A DNA stretch of 64,000 bases from Chitinophagales bacterium (GTDB taxonomy: Bacteria; Bacteroidota; Bacteroidia; Chitinophagales; Chitinophagaceae), in the NCBI GenBank assembly GCA_017303835.1, contig JAFLBI010000001.1, positions 2,046,001 to 2,110,000 of the forward strand, read 5' to 3'. Within the stretch, counting starts at the first letter, position 1; each line of letters opens with the position of its first letter. Of this stretch, positions 16,140-24,680 are shown piece by piece. The notes under the pieces were generated by a model that saw nothing but the letters and a program-made list of their open reading frames with translations, ran no database searches and was not told the origin of the DNA. The translations under genes and the position numbers were made by a program.

Positions 16140-16484
16140 TCATCCCTGCTGCAGGGCTTCCCAATATTCAGCAGCACGGCGGGTATGCGGAATTACAATG
16201 GTTCCACCCACAATATTCGCCACAGCAAATATTTCATACACGACATCCGTATTTACGCCTAATTCGTGGCATTTACCCAGGTGGTATTTGATACAATCAT
16301 CACAACGCAGCACCATACTGGCAACCAAGCCCAGCATTTCTTTGGTCTTTTTATCCAAAGCACCCTCATCATAGGTATTGGTGTCCAGGTTCCACAAGCG
16401 CTTCATCACCAGATTATTCTTGGAGAGAATCACTTCGTTCATCCGCGTTCTGTAGTCGTTAAACTCTTGTACTAATTGAGACAT
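16140..16484 (-). CDS. Carboxymuconolactone decarboxylase/AhpD-like protein
   Basis: 114 residues from the ATG at 16484 (MSQLVQEFNDYRTRMNEVIL); a frame starting 12 codons earlier adds a non-family N-terminus. The block RCDDCIKYHLGKCHELGVNTDVVYEIFAVANIVGGTI (about 61-97) has the CxxC plus downstream His of the AhpD/CMD redox family. Such proteins are often alkylhydroperoxidase-like. It lies 87 bases upstream of the korB-like gene in the same orientation; a role in protecting that oxygen-sensitive ferredoxin-dependent enzyme is a guess. Confidence 0.85.
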   Translation of the reverse strand: MSQLVQEFNDYRTRMNEVILSKNNLVMKRLWNLDTNTYDEGALDKKTKEMLGLVASMVLRCDDCIKYHLGKCHELGVNTDVVYEIFAVANIVGGTIVIPHTRRAAEYWEALQQG

Positions 16485-16567
16485 CGCTGAATTTTTAGTG
16501 TGTAAATGTACAAAAGGCAAGGTGCCCGCACAGAATATTTGTACATTGAATGCCTAAATAACAACGC

Positions 16568-18706
16568 ATGAAAAAGCTTGTTCTCATTTTTTTCCTGATT
16601 CCGCTAAGTCTGTTTGCGCAAAGCGGAAAAACACCCATGAAAGTGACCGATCTGCTGAAAGTAAAGCAGGTGAGCGGGGGCAGCATTCATCCTGATGGTC
16701 AAAAAATTTTGTACTCCGTCAACAGCATCGAACCTGAAGCTACCAGCAAGTGGGAATACCGATATAATAACCAACTCTGGCTCTATGCCAATGGCAGCAG
16801 CCGACAGCTTACCAGTGGTGGTGGCGGACAGGCAGCTTGGTCGCCCGATGGCAAACAACTGGCTTTTGTGCGTGCTGCTGAAGGTAGGCCACAAATCTTT
16901 CTGCTGAATTTAGATGGGGGCGAACCCGTACAGCTTACGCAATCCAAATATGGAGCCGGCCAGCCTAAATGGTCGCCCGATGGTAGCAAGATTGTATTCA
17001 GTGTCAATATTCCGCTCGCAGAACTCATCTCAGACCCTACTTTCAACCCCGGTGGCAAAATGCCAGAATGGCCTTATGAAAAGCCGGGCTTTACCAATAA
17101 TAGCAACCTGCAGCCCAATAAAGCCATCCCAAATCCTGATGGTAATACAGAAGAAATTCGTGCTTATCTGGCACAGAATGAAAAAGACAGAAAGGCGAAA
17201 GTCATCACCAAGCTGAATCTGCAGGAAGAAGCGACTGTATCGAATGAGATGAGTTTCAGTCACCTCATGATTATGGATGCCAAACCGGGTAGTAAAGCGA
17301 CTGCACTGACAAATGGCTTCTACAGTTTCAATGGCGCTGCATTTACAGGCAATGGTGCGCAAGTAGTAGTGAGTACAGATATTGATGCTACAGAACATCC
17401 CGATCGTTCTTTGGAATCAGAGATTTATCTGTTGAATGCAGATGGCAGTGGCATGAAAAAGTTGCTGGGCAAAAAAGACATGAGTTATAACAGCCCCACA
17501 CCTTCACCATCCGGTAAGTGGTTGGCTTTCCAGTACGGACCAACAGGTTTTGTAAGTGTGCCAGCTTTAGCCATTATGCCGCTTGGTGGTACTGAAAAGG
17601 ATATAGTGACGATTCCATTCGACAGAAATAAGGGAAATCTAGTATGGAGCGCAGATGAACAAGCCATTTGGTTTACTGCTCAATCCAACGGCGGAACAGT
17701 TTTATGCAAGGCCAACCTGAGCAATAAGAAAGTAGAAGTACTCACTGATTACAACAGTGGTATCAGTAGTTATGATATCAAGGGTAATCTGGTTGCCTTC
17801 AGCAAAATCATGGTAGAGAATCCATCAGAACTCTACACCAGTGATTTGAGTTTGAAAAATCATCAGCGCATCAGCAATTTCAATCATGACTGGGTAAGCG
17901 AGCGCATCCTCAGTATGCCGGAGAAAAGAACATTCAAGAATGAGAAAGGCATGACGGTGGAGTACTGGGTAATGAAGCCGGCCAATTATCAGGCAGGAAA
18001 AAAATATCCGGCCATTTTAGAAATCCATGGTGGGCCTTCGGCGATGTGGGGCCCGGGTGAAGCCAGCATGTGGCATGAATTTCAATACTATGCTGCGCAA
18101 GGTTATGCAGTGGTATATAGCAACCCACGCGGTTCAGGTGGTTATGGATTGGATTTTCTACGCGGTAATATCAATGATTGGGGTGCGGGGCCTACCAGTG
18201 ATGTACTCACTGCTTTGGATAAAGCTGTGGGCGAAGGATTTATAGACACAGCAAGACTGGCTGTTACTGGTGGTTCTTATGCTGGCTATTTAACTGCTTG
18301 GATCATCAGTCATGACCAACGCTTCAAAGCAGCTTGCGCACAGCGCGGCGTGTATGATCTGCGCACTTTCTTTGGAGAGGGCAATGCATGGCGATTGGTA
18401 CCTAATTATTTTGGCGGCTATCCTTGGAATGCGGCTACTAAAACGATACTGGAGCGCGAATCGCCCATTAACTATGTAGAAAATATCAAAACACCTTTCA
18501 TCATTTTCCATGGTGAAAACGATTTACGTACCGGTGTGATACAAAGTGAAATGCTCTACAAGAGTCTGAAAGTTTTAGGTAGAACAGTAGAGTATGTGCG
18601 CCACCCGGGTGCTACGCATGAAATCACGCGCAGCGGTAATAACCGCCAACGCATTGATCAAATGCTTAGGACGATGGAATTCTTTAATCGATTCATACAA
18701 CAGTAA
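16568..18706 (+). CDS. S9-family prolyl oligopeptidase-type peptidase
   Basis: 712 residues, exported (signal peptide MKKLVLIFFLIPLSLFAQ). Residues 20-440 hold TolB/PD40-type beta-propeller repeats (IHPDGQKILYSVN, WSPDGKQLAFV, WSPDGSKIVFS, PSPSGKWLAFQ). The C-terminal alpha/beta hydrolase domain has the nucleophile in TGGSYAGYLTAW (Ser near 570), Asp in HGENDLRTG (about 651) and His in GATHEI (about 683). It resembles dipeptidyl/acylaminoacyl peptidases that trim peptides in the periplasm. It is monocistronic and ends at a bidirectional terminator. Confidence 0.93.
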   Translation: MKKLVLIFFLIPLSLFAQSGKTPMKVTDLLKVKQVSGGSIHPDGQKILYSVNSIEPEATSKWEYRYNNQLWLYANGSSRQLTSGGGGQAAWSPDGKQLAFVRAAEGRPQIFLLNLDGGEPVQLTQSKYGAGQPKWSPDGSKIVFSVNIPLAELISDPTFNPGGKMPEWPYEKPGFTNNSNLQPNKAIPNPDGNTEEIRAYLAQNEKDRKAKVITKLNLQEEATVSNEMSFSHLMIMDAKPGSKATALTNGFYSFNGAAFTGNGAQVVVSTDIDATEHPDRSLESEIYLLNADGSGMKKLLGKKDMSYNSPTPSPSGKWLAFQYGPTGFVSVPALAIMPLGGTEKDIVTIPFDRNKGNLVWSADEQAIWFTAQSNGGTVLCKANLSNKKVEVLTDYNSGISSYDIKGNLVAFSKIMVENPSELYTSDLSLKNHQRISNFNHDWVSERILSMPEKRTFKNEKGMTVEYWVMKPANYQAGKKYPAILEIHGGPSAMWGPGEASMWHEFQYYAAQGYAVVYSNPRGSGGYGLDFLRGNINDWGAGPTSDVLTALDKAVGEGFIDTARLAVTGGSYAGYLTAWIISHDQRFKAACAQRGVYDLRTFFGEGNAWRLVPNYFGGYPWNAATKTILERESPINYVENIKTPFIIFHGENDLRTGVIQSEMLYKSLKVLGRTVEYVRHPGATHEITRSGNNRQRIDQMLRTMEFFNRFIQQ

Positions 18707-18716
18707 CTAATCAAAT

Positions 18717-18749
18717 AAAAATCCCCCACAAAACTGCGGGGGATTTTTT
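18717..18749. terminator. Bidirectional intrinsic terminator
   Basis: AAAAATCCCCC, loop of ten bases, then GGGGGATTTTTT. The symmetric A and T tracts make it work for both converging genes; it overlaps the stop codon of the minus-strand gene (18748-18750). Confidence 0.92.
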
Positions 18750-19032
18750 ATATCAGTTGTTCTACTTGCTTTCGGAAATATTCAAATTCCAAGTTACCCT
18801 TGAGGTAAACATCATTCATGACTTGTTTTAGCAGTTCAGTGAACGATTGTCCGCTGTTTCGTTCATAACGCACTACATCATTGTGGTCAGTGAGTCTTTC
18901 GTCAGCAATATCATCACGATATTCACGCCACATATGTAGTAAAGTAGTGGGTGCATGCTTATATACCTGCTGAAAATACTGATGACATTTCTGGTAGTCC
19001 TGCCAGAAACCGGGTTGAGCATATTGTTCCAT
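18748..19032 (-). CDS. Hypothetical protein (94 aa)
   Basis: A 94-residue, charged, mainly helical protein without signal peptide or membrane segment. WREYRDDIADERLTDHNDVVRYERNSGQSFTELLKQVMNDVYLKGNLEFEYF is its most distinctive stretch. I do not recognise the family. It follows the amidase gene's upstream boundary in the same orientation but with a 42-base gap to that gene's stop, and ends in a strong terminator. Confidence 0.55.
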   Translation of the reverse strand: MEQYAQPGFWQDYQKCHQYFQQVYKHAPTTLLHMWREYRDDIADERLTDHNDVVRYERNSGQSFTELLKQVMNDVYLKGNLEFEYFRKQVEQLI

Positions 19033-19074
19033 TGGTGACAGATTTAATTTGTCTTCAATGGATATTGGAATGGA

Positions 19075-20250
19075 TTATTTCAATTGCTTCAGCCAATCAC
19101 GAACACCACGGTACACTTTATCTGCAACTGCCTTGTGAAACTTAGGATCACGAATACGTTGTTCATCTTCCGGATTACTCAGAAAAGCAACTTCCACTAA
19201 GGTATTGGGAAAGTCGGTTGGTGCATTCAACATGAAATTGAAATTACCCACATTGGCAAACTCATTCAATTCCAGTTCCAGCATACGATTTAAAACAGCT
19301 GTGCTGAGTGGTCTAAAACCAATATGCTTGTAATATGTACTTACGCCTTTTACTTCAGGCTTACCGGATGAATTCAAATGGAAGCTGATTAGGATATGCG
19401 GCTTTTGTTCCTGCAGCCACAATACCCTATCTACATTGTTGATGCTGGTATCATTGCTGCGCACCATGATGGTGCTAACACCTTTGCGCTTAAGCTGCTT
19501 TTCGAAAGCTTTTGCAAACAACAGTGTGTATTCTTTTTCAAGAATACCTGTATTAATACCTTTTGCGCCGGTATTGGTACCACCGTGACCAGCATCAATA
19601 GCAATCACCAAATCGCTGATGTGTTTTGGATTAGGTTGTCTGCGTACACGTACTTGTAAAGACTTACCTCTGTAGCCAATGCTGTATCCCCAATGCTGTT
19701 GATGTACTAACTCAATCGTTATGCGCACCACATCATCTTCTACCTGATTGAAATACACATTCTTCACTTCTTTCAGTGAACGAAACTGCGTAATCCAGTT
19801 ACTATTACTCTGTACCCCATATACATCCAACATGATTTTTGCTGGTGCAATTTCCATCCAGCTTTTGTAAGGGAGTTTCTCATCCATACTCAGTGCAAGC
19901 AAATCCACCATTTCAGTTTCGTTACCGCGTGTACTCCAGGAATTGAGCAAGTAAAATGGCTTTTGCTTAAGTGCCGTATCCTTACTGATGTATTGCTTTT
20001 CAAGATAAGCACTATGGTATTGTGATAATTGTACTTTATACAAATCATCTGCTGAGTCAACCACTTTCAACAGAATGCCTGTATCGATATAGCCCATCTT
20101 AGCGCCTCCCAAACGATCATCCCCCAAGCCATAGGCCAGCATGGGTAGTTTGCCAACAGATTTACCCAGCCAATAAGCAGGTTTATTTCCGTTTTGTGCT
20201 GTTGCAAGCGTCGTCATCAACAACAGCAATGCTGTACAGCAATGCTTCAT
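19075..20250 (-). CDS. N-acetylmuramoyl-L-alanine amidase (Amidase_3)
   Basis: 391 residues from the ATG at 20250 (MKHCCTALLLLMTTLATAQ, a good signal peptide); the frame continues 37 codons upstream into the terminator of the neighbouring gene, so that start is rejected. Residues about 215-390 form the zinc-dependent Amidase_3 domain: VIAIDAGHGGTNTGAKG (His ligand near 222), ILEKEYTLLFAKAFEKQL (Glu ligand), ILISFHLNSS (His ligand) and TLVEVAFLSNPED with the catalytic Glu. It cleaves the lactyl-amide bond between MurNAc and the stem peptide in the periplasm. Residues 20-210 contain beta-rich repeats of unknown function, probably for localisation. Confidence 0.93.
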   Translation of the reverse strand: MKHCCTALLLLMTTLATAQNGNKPAYWLGKSVGKLPMLAYGLGDDRLGGAKMGYIDTGILLKVVDSADDLYKVQLSQYHSAYLEKQYISKDTALKQKPFYLLNSWSTRGNETEMVDLLALSMDEKLPYKSWMEIAPAKIMLDVYGVQSNSNWITQFRSLKEVKNVYFNQVEDDVVRITIELVHQQHWGYSIGYRGKSLQVRVRRQPNPKHISDLVIAIDAGHGGTNTGAKGINTGILEKEYTLLFAKAFEKQLKRKGVSTIMVRSNDTSINNVDRVLWLQEQKPHILISFHLNSSGKPEVKGVSTYYKHIGFRPLSTAVLNRMLELELNEFANVGNFNFMLNAPTDFPNTLVEVAFLSNPEDEQRIRDPKFHKAVADKVYRGVRDWLKQLK

Positions 20251-20281
20251 GTAGGGGGTTTTAGGATTACTAAATATAAAA

Positions 20282-20313
20282 AGACCACCTCGTTTCACAA
20301 AACAAGGTGGTCT
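20282..20313 (-). terminator. Terminator of the acyl-CoA dehydrogenase operon
   Basis: AGACCACCT and AGGTGGTCT arms around a 14-base loop; on the minus strand the stem is followed by TTTTTATATTT. It separates the upstream operon from the amidase gene, whose start lies 32 bases beyond. Confidence 0.88.
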
Positions 20314-20335
20314 ATAATTTATCTTAATGGTTGCT

Positions 20336-22126
20336 TTAGAAGCAATAGCTGTTCTTCGCAATCATTTCTTCAGCAATACGTCTGCGGGCTGCAATGGCAT
20401 TGAAAGGCTCCACTTTGGTGAAACGCTTCAGACCAATATGCATCATGCGCAGCTCATCGCCTTCTGCAAATCTGTTCAATGCATCCTTACCTGCTTTGTT
20501 GATACGGTCGGCAGCATCATAGAGATAAGTACGCATCATATCTGCTTGAAGGCTGTTGGTATTACCTGTAGCATCCGCCATTTTCATCACACGCAGTAAG
20601 GCGCTTTCTGCATTAAAAGTTTGAATAGCCATATCCGCAATCGCCATCAATACTTCCTGTTCTTTCTCTAATTGCATCATCAGCTTTTGAACAGCAGCAC
20701 CGGCAACCATCAGGATGGCTTTCTTAAAATTGTTGATGTATTTCACTTCTTTAGCGAATGCACCTTCCTCTTCTGCGCCGAAATCTGGAATGCTCATCAG
20801 CTCTTTCTGAACATTCATGGCAGGTGTCATCAGATCCAACTTACCCTTCATGGCACGCTTTAATACCATATCCACGGTCAACAAACGGTTGATCTCATTG
20901 GTACCTTCATAGATACGATTGATACGGCTGTCGCGATATGCTTTAGAGATGATGTATTCATCGCTGAAGCCATTACCACCATGAATTTGTACGCCTTCAT
21001 CCACCACATAATCCAACACTTCACTGCCATCAACTTTCAGCATAGCGCACTCAATGGCATACTCTTCCGCTGCACCTAACAAAGCATCAGCGAAAGCTTT
21101 GCCTGATTGCATCAATTCATGTTCTTTATCATCGATCAATTTAGCAGAACGGTAGAGTGCGCTTTCACACACCCAGATACGGATAGCCATTTCAGCAAGC
21201 TTATGCTTGATAGCGCCAAACTTGGCAATTGGCATCTTAAACTGCTCTCTGGTAACTGCGTACTGAACAGAAGTAGTTGCTGCATGCTTGGAACCACCAA
21301 GGGCTGCTGCACACAGTTTCAAACGACCAATATTCAGGATATTGAAAGCGATTACATGGCCTTTACCGATTTCACCTAGTACATTTTCAACAGGCACTTT
21401 ACAATCCTGGAAGTACAACTGCACAGTGGAAGAACCTTTGATACCCATTTTGTGCTCTTCTGCACCTTGGGTAAAGCCTTCCATACCACGCTCTACAATG
21501 AAGCCGGTGAATTTATCACCGTCAATCTTTGCGAATACGGTGTACACATCTGCAAAACCACCGTTGGTGATCCAGCATTTTTGTCCATTCAGGATATAGT
21601 ACTTACCATCTTCACTTAATTTGGCTGTAGTCTTGGCACCCAATGCATCAGAACCACTGTTGGGCTCTGTTAAGCCATAAGCACCCTTCCACTCACCACT
21701 GGCAAGCTTGGGAATATATTTTTGCTTCTGCGCTTCTGTACCAAAGTAGAGAATAGGCAGTGTACCGATACCGGTATGTGCGGCAATAGCAACAGAGAAA
21801 GAATGTCCGCCACCCAAACCTTCATTCACAATGGTGGAAGTAATAAAGTCCTTGTTGAGTCCGCCGTATTCTTCCGGAAAAGAGGTAGAGAGCAAACCCT
21901 GCTCACCCGCTTTTTCCAGCAGCGATGGCATCAGGCCCGGCTCCAGTTTGTCGATACGCTCAACGATGGGCAATACTTCTGTCTGCAGAAATTGCTGACA
22001 CATGTCCATCACCATGCGTTGTTCCTCATTGAAATCCTCCGGTGTGAAGGTGTTGAACGGATTACTTTCCTTGATCAGCCACTCCCCACCTTTCAGGGCA
22101 GCAGCCTGCTGTGTTGTGGTACTCAT
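20336..22126 (-). CDS. Acyl-CoA dehydrogenase
   Basis: 596 residues. The FAD-dependent core spans about 1-430: SFPEEYGGLNKDF, YGLTEPNSGSDALGAKTTA (about 150-168), KCWITNGGFADVYTVFAK, QIHGGNGFSDEYIISKAYRDSRINRIYEGTNEINRLL with the catalytic Glu in YEGTNE near 407. The additional C-terminal 160 residues match the long (ACADVL/FadE-like) bacterial type. It oxidises acyl-CoA to 2-enoyl-CoA in beta-oxidation. A MarR-family gene precedes it by 21 bases. The thiolase and hydroxyacyl-CoA dehydrogenase often found next to it are absent. Confidence 0.95.
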   Translation of the reverse strand: MSTTTQQAAALKGGEWLIKESNPFNTFTPEDFNEEQRMVMDMCQQFLQTEVLPIVERIDKLEPGLMPSLLEKAGEQGLLSTSFPEEYGGLNKDFITSTIVNEGLGGGHSFSVAIAAHTGIGTLPILYFGTEAQKQKYIPKLASGEWKGAYGLTEPNSGSDALGAKTTAKLSEDGKYYILNGQKCWITNGGFADVYTVFAKIDGDKFTGFIVERGMEGFTQGAEEHKMGIKGSSTVQLYFQDCKVPVENVLGEIGKGHVIAFNILNIGRLKLCAAALGGSKHAATTSVQYAVTREQFKMPIAKFGAIKHKLAEMAIRIWVCESALYRSAKLIDDKEHELMQSGKAFADALLGAAEEYAIECAMLKVDGSEVLDYVVDEGVQIHGGNGFSDEYIISKAYRDSRINRIYEGTNEINRLLTVDMVLKRAMKGKLDLMTPAMNVQKELMSIPDFGAEEEGAFAKEVKYINNFKKAILMVAGAAVQKLMMQLEKEQEVLMAIADMAIQTFNAESALLRVMKMADATGNTNSLQADMMRTYLYDAADRINKAGKDALNRFAEGDELRMMHIGLKRFTKVEPFNAIAARRRIAEEMIAKNSYCF

Positions 22127-22147
22127 GGTACTTACTATTTAAAAGTT

Positions 22148-22588
22148 TTATATCAGGTTATCGTATACACGTTGTAATACCTGCCTAACCGTTTCTATCT
22201 CTGTCTTGGTAACACCAACCAATGCTTCATCCATGGTTTGGTTAGCGAGATCAATGGTAATCTGTTGCAAGCCTCTTGCAGCTTCTGTTAAACAAACCAG
22301 GTTAATGCGTCTGTCTGTTTTTGAAGGCATGCGCTTCACGAGGTTTTGTTTCTCCAGATTATCAATGAGTCTGGTGATGCTGGGCTTATCGCGGAAAGTG
22401 CGGTTGCACAATTCCTGCTGGCTCAAGCAATCTTCCTTCCACAAGTGATAGAGTACACTCCACTGCTCAATCGTTATTTCCAATCCTGCCTGACGAAAAT
22501 TCTTCTGCAAGCGTCGTGCCACAGCTGTAGCAGCCATACCGTTGATGACGCTGTAGAGTTCGCCCCGCTTAAATTGGTTGTTTGGCAT
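22148..22588 (-). CDS. MarR-family transcriptional regulator
   Basis: 146 residues from the ATG at 22588 (MPNNQFKRGELYSVINGMAA). A frame 18 codons longer reads across the palindrome at 22589-22608 and is rejected. The winged-helix core holds EQWSVLYHLWKEDCLSQQELCNRTFRDKPSITRLIDNLEKQNLVKRMPSKTDRRINLVCLT (about 40-100), the MarR recognition helix plus beta wing. It probably controls itself and the acyl-CoA dehydrogenase gene 21 bases downstream, responding to a fatty-acyl or aromatic ligand (inferred). Confidence 0.9.
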   Translation of the reverse strand: MPNNQFKRGELYSVINGMAATAVARRLQKNFRQAGLEITIEQWSVLYHLWKEDCLSQQELCNRTFRDKPSITRLIDNLEKQNLVKRMPSKTDRRINLVCLTEAARGLQQITIDLANQTMDEALVGVTKTEIETVRQVLQRVYDNLI

Positions 22589-22608
22589 ATAGTTAGTTAT
22601 GCAACTAT
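22589..22608. promoter_or_regulatory. Palindromic operator candidate for the MarR regulator
   Basis: ATAGTT, eight bases, AACTAT; the inner part reads AGTTATGCAACT. It directly abuts the MarR start codon, so binding would block the promoter or start region. The ATAGTTGCATAACT-type sequence is typical of MarR sites. Confidence 0.6.
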
Positions 22609-22652
22609 TTCCAAAATAAATCCGTTTCTTTGAATCCGCCAAGGTTCAGACC

Positions 22653-22676
22653 TTAAAATTTCCGGCAGAATTTTAA
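22653..22676. promoter_or_regulatory. Inverted repeat before the alpha/beta hydrolase gene
   Basis: TTAAAATT, eight bases, AATTTTAA: a perfect 8-bp dyad ending two bases upstream of the GTG start at 22679. It may be an operator or a hairpin controlling translation. Confidence 0.4.
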
Positions 22677-22678
22677 CA

Positions 22679-23485
22679 GTGTCAGGACAAATCATCCATT
22701 ATCGCCAATCACAGATTCACTACCATCGCTATGGCAGCGGATCCCGCGTCTTGCTTTGCTTCCATGGATTTGGTGAATCTGGTAAACATTTCGCTTTTCT
22801 GGAAAAAGCACTGGGTGCCGATTTTACGCTATATGCGATTGATATGCCTTTGCATGGACAAACCCAATGGCAGGAAGGCTTACTAATAGAACCCGAAATG
22901 CTTTGGGAATGGCTGCACTTGATGGGTATTGCTGCATCAGCGCCGCTTTATTTACTCGGTTATAGCATGGGTGGAAGGATTGCCCTGCATTTACTCACCA
23001 TGCAACCCCAACGTATTGCAGGAATTGTTTTAGTTGCACCCGATGGTATTTATGTAAATCCCTGGTATTGGATAGCCACACAAACGAGTTGGGGTAATCG
23101 ATTATTCAAGGCAACCATGGAAAATCCATCCTGGTTTCTGGGTTTATTGCGCTTTGCAGAAAAGAGGGGCTTACTGAATAAAAGCGTTACCAAATTTATA
23201 CATCATTACCTCCACGATGGTGCGATACGAACAGCACTGTATCATCGTTGGACCACTATGCGACGCTTTAAACCAAGCAAAACAAAAGTGCTACAGACAT
23301 TGAAGCATAAGGATCAAAGGCTTCAGATTCTTTATGGCAAATATGATCGCATCATTACACCTAAATATGGAAAACGCTGGCAATCAGCTGCGCCGAATCA
23401 GATACAGATTACACTGATAGATGGGGGCCATGTACTCCTGCAGGAAAAATATGCTGCACAGATTGCCGCTGCTTTGAACTGCTAA
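22679..23485 (+). CDS. Alpha/beta hydrolase
   Basis: 268 residues read from a GTG start (no ATG lies nearby in frame). The hydrolase fold shows LLCFHGFGESGKHF (oxyanion loop, about 23-36), the nucleophile elbow LLGYSMGGRIALHLL (Ser near 97), YGKYDRIITPKYG and the final His in IDGGHVLLQE. The substrate is not evident. Its stop lies 15 bases before the ATG of the glycosyltransferase gene, so the two are probably cotranscribed; the pairing may indicate a role in envelope lipid or glycan metabolism. Confidence 0.85.
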   Translation: MSGQIIHYRQSQIHYHRYGSGSRVLLCFHGFGESGKHFAFLEKALGADFTLYAIDMPLHGQTQWQEGLLIEPEMLWEWLHLMGIAASAPLYLLGYSMGGRIALHLLTMQPQRIAGIVLVAPDGIYVNPWYWIATQTSWGNRLFKATMENPSWFLGLLRFAEKRGLLNKSVTKFIHHYLHDGAIRTALYHRWTTMRRFKPSKTKVLQTLKHKDQRLQILYGKYDRIITPKYGKRWQSAAPNQIQITLIDGGHVLLQEKYAAQIAAALNC

Positions 23486-23500
23486 TTGTTTCTTTGCAAG

Positions 23501-24649
23501 ATGTGGTTCGCTTTTGTCAGTTTATCAATTGGTATTGTTTGCATCGTGTATGCAGCAGCTATCCTGATTTACCGATACTGGTATCTGCAGTTGAAACCTT
23601 TCCAGATTTCTGCCACCTATCAACCAAAAACACGTTTTAGTATAATTGTACCTGCAAGAAATGAAGCAGCACATATTACACATTGTGTAAAGTGCATCTT
23701 ACAGCAAAACTATCCTGCTGATTTATTTGAGCTCATTGTGATTGATGATCACTCAGAGGACAATACCGCAAAGCTTGTGCAAGCTTTGCAGCAAGTACAT
23801 CCAAACCTGAAGCTCATTTCACTGCAAGAAGAATTGGGTGGTGTATACCTCAACTCTTATAAAAAGAAAGCAATTGAAATTGCTATTGGATATGCTACCG
23901 GCGATTGGATTATTACCACAGATGCAGACTGCCAAATGGGTACACAATGGCTACAGCACTATGATGCAATGATTCAGGCAAAGAATCCTGTTTTCATTGC
24001 TGCGCCTGTTGATTTCATTACCGATGGCTCTACCCTTGCTAATTTTCAGAAGATTGATTTCATGGGACTGCAAGGTGTAACTGCTGGTGCTGTCTATGCA
24101 GGCTTTCACAGCATGTGTAATGGCGCTAACCTTGGCTATCTGAAAACGGCGTTTCATGAAGCAGGAGGATATATTGATATTGACCGCATTGCCAGTGGAG
24201 ATGATATGCTGCTGATGCATAAAATAAAAAAGCTATACCCCAAACGAATGGCTTTTCTGTTTGCACAGGAAGCCATCGTACGTACACATCCAATGCCAGA
24301 CTGGAAAAGTTTTATCAATCAACGTATCCGTTGGGCAAGCAAGGCAGATAAGTACACAGATAAAAGCATATTCTATGTATTGGCTGTGGTGTATTTATTT
24401 AATCTCTCACTGCTTGTAATGCCTTTGATCAGTATCTGGCAGCCCGATTTATTCTGGTTATGGCTCTCCTGTATGCTCATCAAAAGTTTAGCTGAATATT
24501 CATTTGCAGTTCACCTTTGCCAATTTTTCGGTTATCGCATCAGCATCAAACTTTGGTATTTTCCTTTCCAACATATTGCCTATACTGTTATTGCTGGGTG
24601 GTTAGGCAAGTTCGGTACTTACCAATGGAAGGGCAGAAAAGTAAAATGA
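23501..24649 (+). CDS. Family 2 glycosyltransferase, membrane-bound
   Basis: 382 residues from the ATG at 23501 (MWFAFVSLSIGIVCIVYAAAILIY); a TTG five codons earlier is less likely. An N-terminal transmembrane helix precedes the GT-A domain: RFSIIVPARNEAAHITHCVKCIL, LIVIDDHSEDNTAKLVQAL (first Asp of the nucleotide site), ITTDADCQMG (DxD near 143) and FINQRIRWASKADKY (the QxxRW-like segment). At least two C-terminal membrane helices follow (VLAVVYLFNLSLLVMPLIS). It resembles processive or lipid-linked GT2 enzymes; donor and acceptor are unknown. Confidence 0.88.
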   Translation: MWFAFVSLSIGIVCIVYAAAILIYRYWYLQLKPFQISATYQPKTRFSIIVPARNEAAHITHCVKCILQQNYPADLFELIVIDDHSEDNTAKLVQALQQVHPNLKLISLQEELGGVYLNSYKKKAIEIAIGYATGDWIITTDADCQMGTQWLQHYDAMIQAKNPVFIAAPVDFITDGSTLANFQKIDFMGLQGVTAGAVYAGFHSMCNGANLGYLKTAFHEAGGYIDIDRIASGDDMLLMHKIKKLYPKRMAFLFAQEAIVRTHPMPDWKSFINQRIRWASKADKYTDKSIFYVLAVVYLFNLSLLVMPLISIWQPDLFWLWLSCMLIKSLAEYSFAVHLCQFFGYRISIKLWYFPFQHIAYTVIAGWLGKFGTYQWKGRKVK

Positions 24650-24680
24650 GTTCGCATTACTGAACTTTGTATTTTCAGGC

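Noticed and set aside
20251-20361. N-terminal extension of the amidase by 37 codons.
   Set aside because: It crosses the terminator of the upstream gene and masks the signal peptide starting at 20250.
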